The position numbers and the translations under genes are program-made. Positions 61,803 to 64,000 of a DNA stretch of 64,000 nucleotides are shown here, piece after piece. How positions within the stretch are numbered: position 1 is the first letter of the stretch; every line of letters begins with the position of its first letter. Source of the stretch: Tetrahymena thermophila SB210 (lineage: Eukaryota; Ciliophora; Oligohymenophorea; Hymenostomatida; Tetrahymenidae); contig NW_002476361.1 of assembly GCF_000189635.1 (NCBI RefSeq), positions 124,001 to 188,000 of the forward strand, in the 5' to 3' direction. The notes under the pieces are model-generated. The model saw only the letters and a program-made list of their open reading frames with translations. It ran no database searches and had not been told where the DNA came from.

Positions 61803-64000
61803 AGAATTTGAATAAGCATATATAAATAGATTTATAATTGTAAAGAATTAAGATAAATAATTATATAGTAGATTGAGCTTATATGTTTTTATGATCTTGA
61901 GTTTTTTTTTAAGGTTTATTAATTTAATTTTTCTTTTTATTTTAGGATCTATCAATTAATTCATCCATAATTAATTACTAAAAATCGTATGGATATTAGA
62001 ATTAATGCAATCAAATAATAATTTATTGAACAATAATTTGAATAATATTTATTTACATAATAAATATTTTATTAATTATTTAATAGCAAATTAAAAATTA
62101 TTAATTTATATTTCAATAATAGGATTTAATTAATAATATCAGCATATTAGCATATTTGATACTGAACTAATTTCTATTAATAAAAAAATTGTATAAATAA
62201 TTTATAATAAGATAACTCAATAAATAATTTCATTTTAAATATTTTTAAAAAAATTGATGAAGATATTTTTAATTAGGGTTATATTAAAATATAAAAATAG
62301 AATAACGATCAAATTTTTTGAAAATTTAATAGATTTATTCATTTTTTAAATGAAGAGTTAAAATTTTTATTTAGATAGAATTATTATTTATTATACAGTA
62401 GATGTAAATAAATATAGGAGTTATATAAATTAATATTTAAAAAATTATGAAAAAACTCTATGATATTATTATTCAAGCAACAAAAAGATTAAAAAATAAT
62501 TTTTAAATATAATTTATGTTTACATAATTTAATTGCAATAAAATCAAAAAATATATCATCTATTTAATTATTAATAAATTTTGACTATAAATACAAAAAT
62601 CAATATTTAACAATAAATAAATAAGTTCATTAAGCAGTAATGTTAATAATCAAACTTATAAAAAAGTTACTGAACTGATGTATAAAAATATCAGCTAATG
62701 GATCAATAAATAAAATGCTAATTTTAAAAATACTGAAATAAATTATTCTGAAATGTTAAATGAAATTAATTGCGTTTGAGTCAATTTTAAATTAATATGA
62801 ATTTTATTTAATTCATTATCCAACTGAAAGAGAGTCTTACACTATACAATAAATAGAATAGATTAAGAAGAATATAATTAATTATTCAATTACAAGATAA
62901 AATTATAAAAAAGATAAATTCTTCAAAAGCTCAATTTATATATTCCAAACGAGTGGAGGGGGTATCTTATTACAAAAGATAAATATTGAATGATAGACTC
63001 ATTAATCAATTTGTTAATTCTAATTAAAACTGATCAAATCCCTCCATTCTTTTATTAAATGATTTTGACAAATGCTAATTAATTAATCAAATTTTTTCTA
63101 TGATGACCCAAAATTTTAATGCAATAAATATTTCTAGTAATGGATCTAGTGTTCAGTGATTTAAAAAGAGATTTGTTCTAAAGAGAGATTTTTTTATCTA
63201 TTTTAAATTATCAAAAAGGCTTTTTATTAAACACACTATTCAAATTTATAAGGAAATAGATGAAAATTTATAATGAAAAAAGTAATTCTGTTACAAATTC
63301 TTTTATTGATTTAATACTAAAAAATTTTTTGCATCTGTTTGATGTTTTGACTGCTAATCTATTATTTATAAGGGTTAAAAATATACAACAAATTTGTAGA
63401 TTTGTAAATTAATTTAGATATCTAGTCATAATTCAATTTTTTTCTGATAGGTTTAGTGATTAAATTTGAGCTTTGTTAGATGTTTTTTATGATGATAAGG
63501 ATTGATTAATGTTTTGAAATTAATGAGAAGAACTATTTTAAAATTAATTTGCTTTAATTTAACTTTATTTCAAAGAGAAATTATTTTAAATAAAAGTGAG
63601 ATATTCTAAATTTAGAAAAACTATTAGAGTCTGAAATATTCTTGAAGTCTTAAATTGCGTATTTTTGAGCTTAAAATTAGATGAAGAGCGTCATTCAAGA
63701 TAGAAAAAGTAATTTAGAAGGTTGCTTATTAAGAATAATATGAATTATTGGATAAAGAGGGTTATATCTGAAGAGAATTTAAAATAGTGAATGATTTAAT
63801 TCTCTTTAGAAATGTGATTGTCCGTAATATTTTATTATGTTACTTACTTTGACCACTGATTAACTTGCGAATTTATATGTTCCCCCTCCATAAATTAACA
63901 AAAATAATTAATAAACAAAATATTAATAAAAGAATCAAATAAATCAATAACCTTCCCATAACAAAAAACTATAATTAATTGATTCATTCATTTTAATTAT
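61803..64000. other. Intergenic to window end, two C/G-rich tracts
   Basis: AT-rich DNA with no gene I can support on either strand. Two short GC-rich tracts in opposite orientation, GTGGAGGGGGTATC at about 62953-62966 and TTCCCCCTCCAT at about 63880-63891, are conspicuous. Confidence 0.55.

Noticed and set aside
61233-61815. Several long overlapping frames on both strands (poly-Leu, poly-Ile/Val, poly-Thr/Ile)
   Set aside because: They are other readings of the AAT/AAC array; only the Asn-rich frame has a signal peptide, unique sequence and continuity.
1-64000. In-frame TAA/TAG codons as evidence for widespread pseudogenes
   Set aside because: They occur throughout conserved genes (VPS54, GCL, GDPD) at Gln-compatible positions, and every gene ends at TGA, so the ciliate code explains them.
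1-64000. tRNA genes, rRNA, CRISPR arrays, telomeric C4A2 repeats
   Set aside because: By eye I found no cloverleaf with A and B boxes, no rRNA-like GC-rich block, no spaced direct repeats and no CCCCAA arrays; a covariance-model search would be decisive.

Overview
The window looks like macronuclear DNA of a ciliate, most probably Tetrahymena (T. thermophila or a close relative). It is extremely AT-rich. Long homologous reading frames contain many in-frame TAA and TAG codons at positions that fit glutamine, TGA is the only stop, and introns are short, AT-rich and of the GT...AG type. With that code (translation table 6) I could build seventeen protein-coding genes, fifteen of them confidently, although a standard six-frame search sees only fragments. 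Apart from gene names given as functions, all gene models below are my own reading: exon ends were chosen so that phase is kept and no TGA is crossed.

Left part (1-16.4 kb, all + strand): an FCP1/SCP-type CTD phosphatase-like protein (2232-3398), a large Gln/Asn/Ser-rich protein with a Cys/His cluster (6293-10135), a small secreted protein built of 11-residue amphipathic repeats (11298-12077), and a four-exon coiled-coil Q/N-rich protein (12793-16377). Middle part (20-41 kb, all - strand): a plant-type SHAQKYF Myb transcription factor in five exons (20004-23007), the GARP/EARP tethering subunit VPS54 (25408-28673), a small coiled-coil protein (30046-30988), a perfect-arm palindromic MITE-like element (31420-31551), the catalytic subunit of glutamate-cysteine ligase (32757-35916) and a glycerophosphodiester phosphodiesterase (38813-41066).

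Right part (41.8-59 kb): a cluster of four leucine-rich-repeat genes (three on -, one on +) around a large, unusual protein kinase (45986-51228) and a short, divergent eEF1B guanine-exchange factor (56514-57090). The four LRR genes share one strikingly regular architecture: a tiny first exon ending in phase 0, a second exon of exactly 50 nt, then a run of phase-2/phase-2 exons each encoding one LRR, usually exactly 90 nt (30 residues). One gene has thirteen consecutive 90-nt exons. This modular family is the most interesting system in the window. The far right holds an Asn-rich secreted protein (60999-61802) and non-coding DNA.

The genes do not form operons. Functional links are only general: membrane traffic (VPS54), glutathione synthesis (GCL), phospholipid breakdown (GDPD), transcription (Myb, CTD phosphatase), translation (eEF1B). 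Intergenic regions are long, nearly pure A/T, and contain microsatellites, a degenerate tandem repeat of 164/about 226 bp, and a few isolated G-rich tracts. I could not identify tRNA, rRNA, CRISPR, telomere or recognisable promoter elements.
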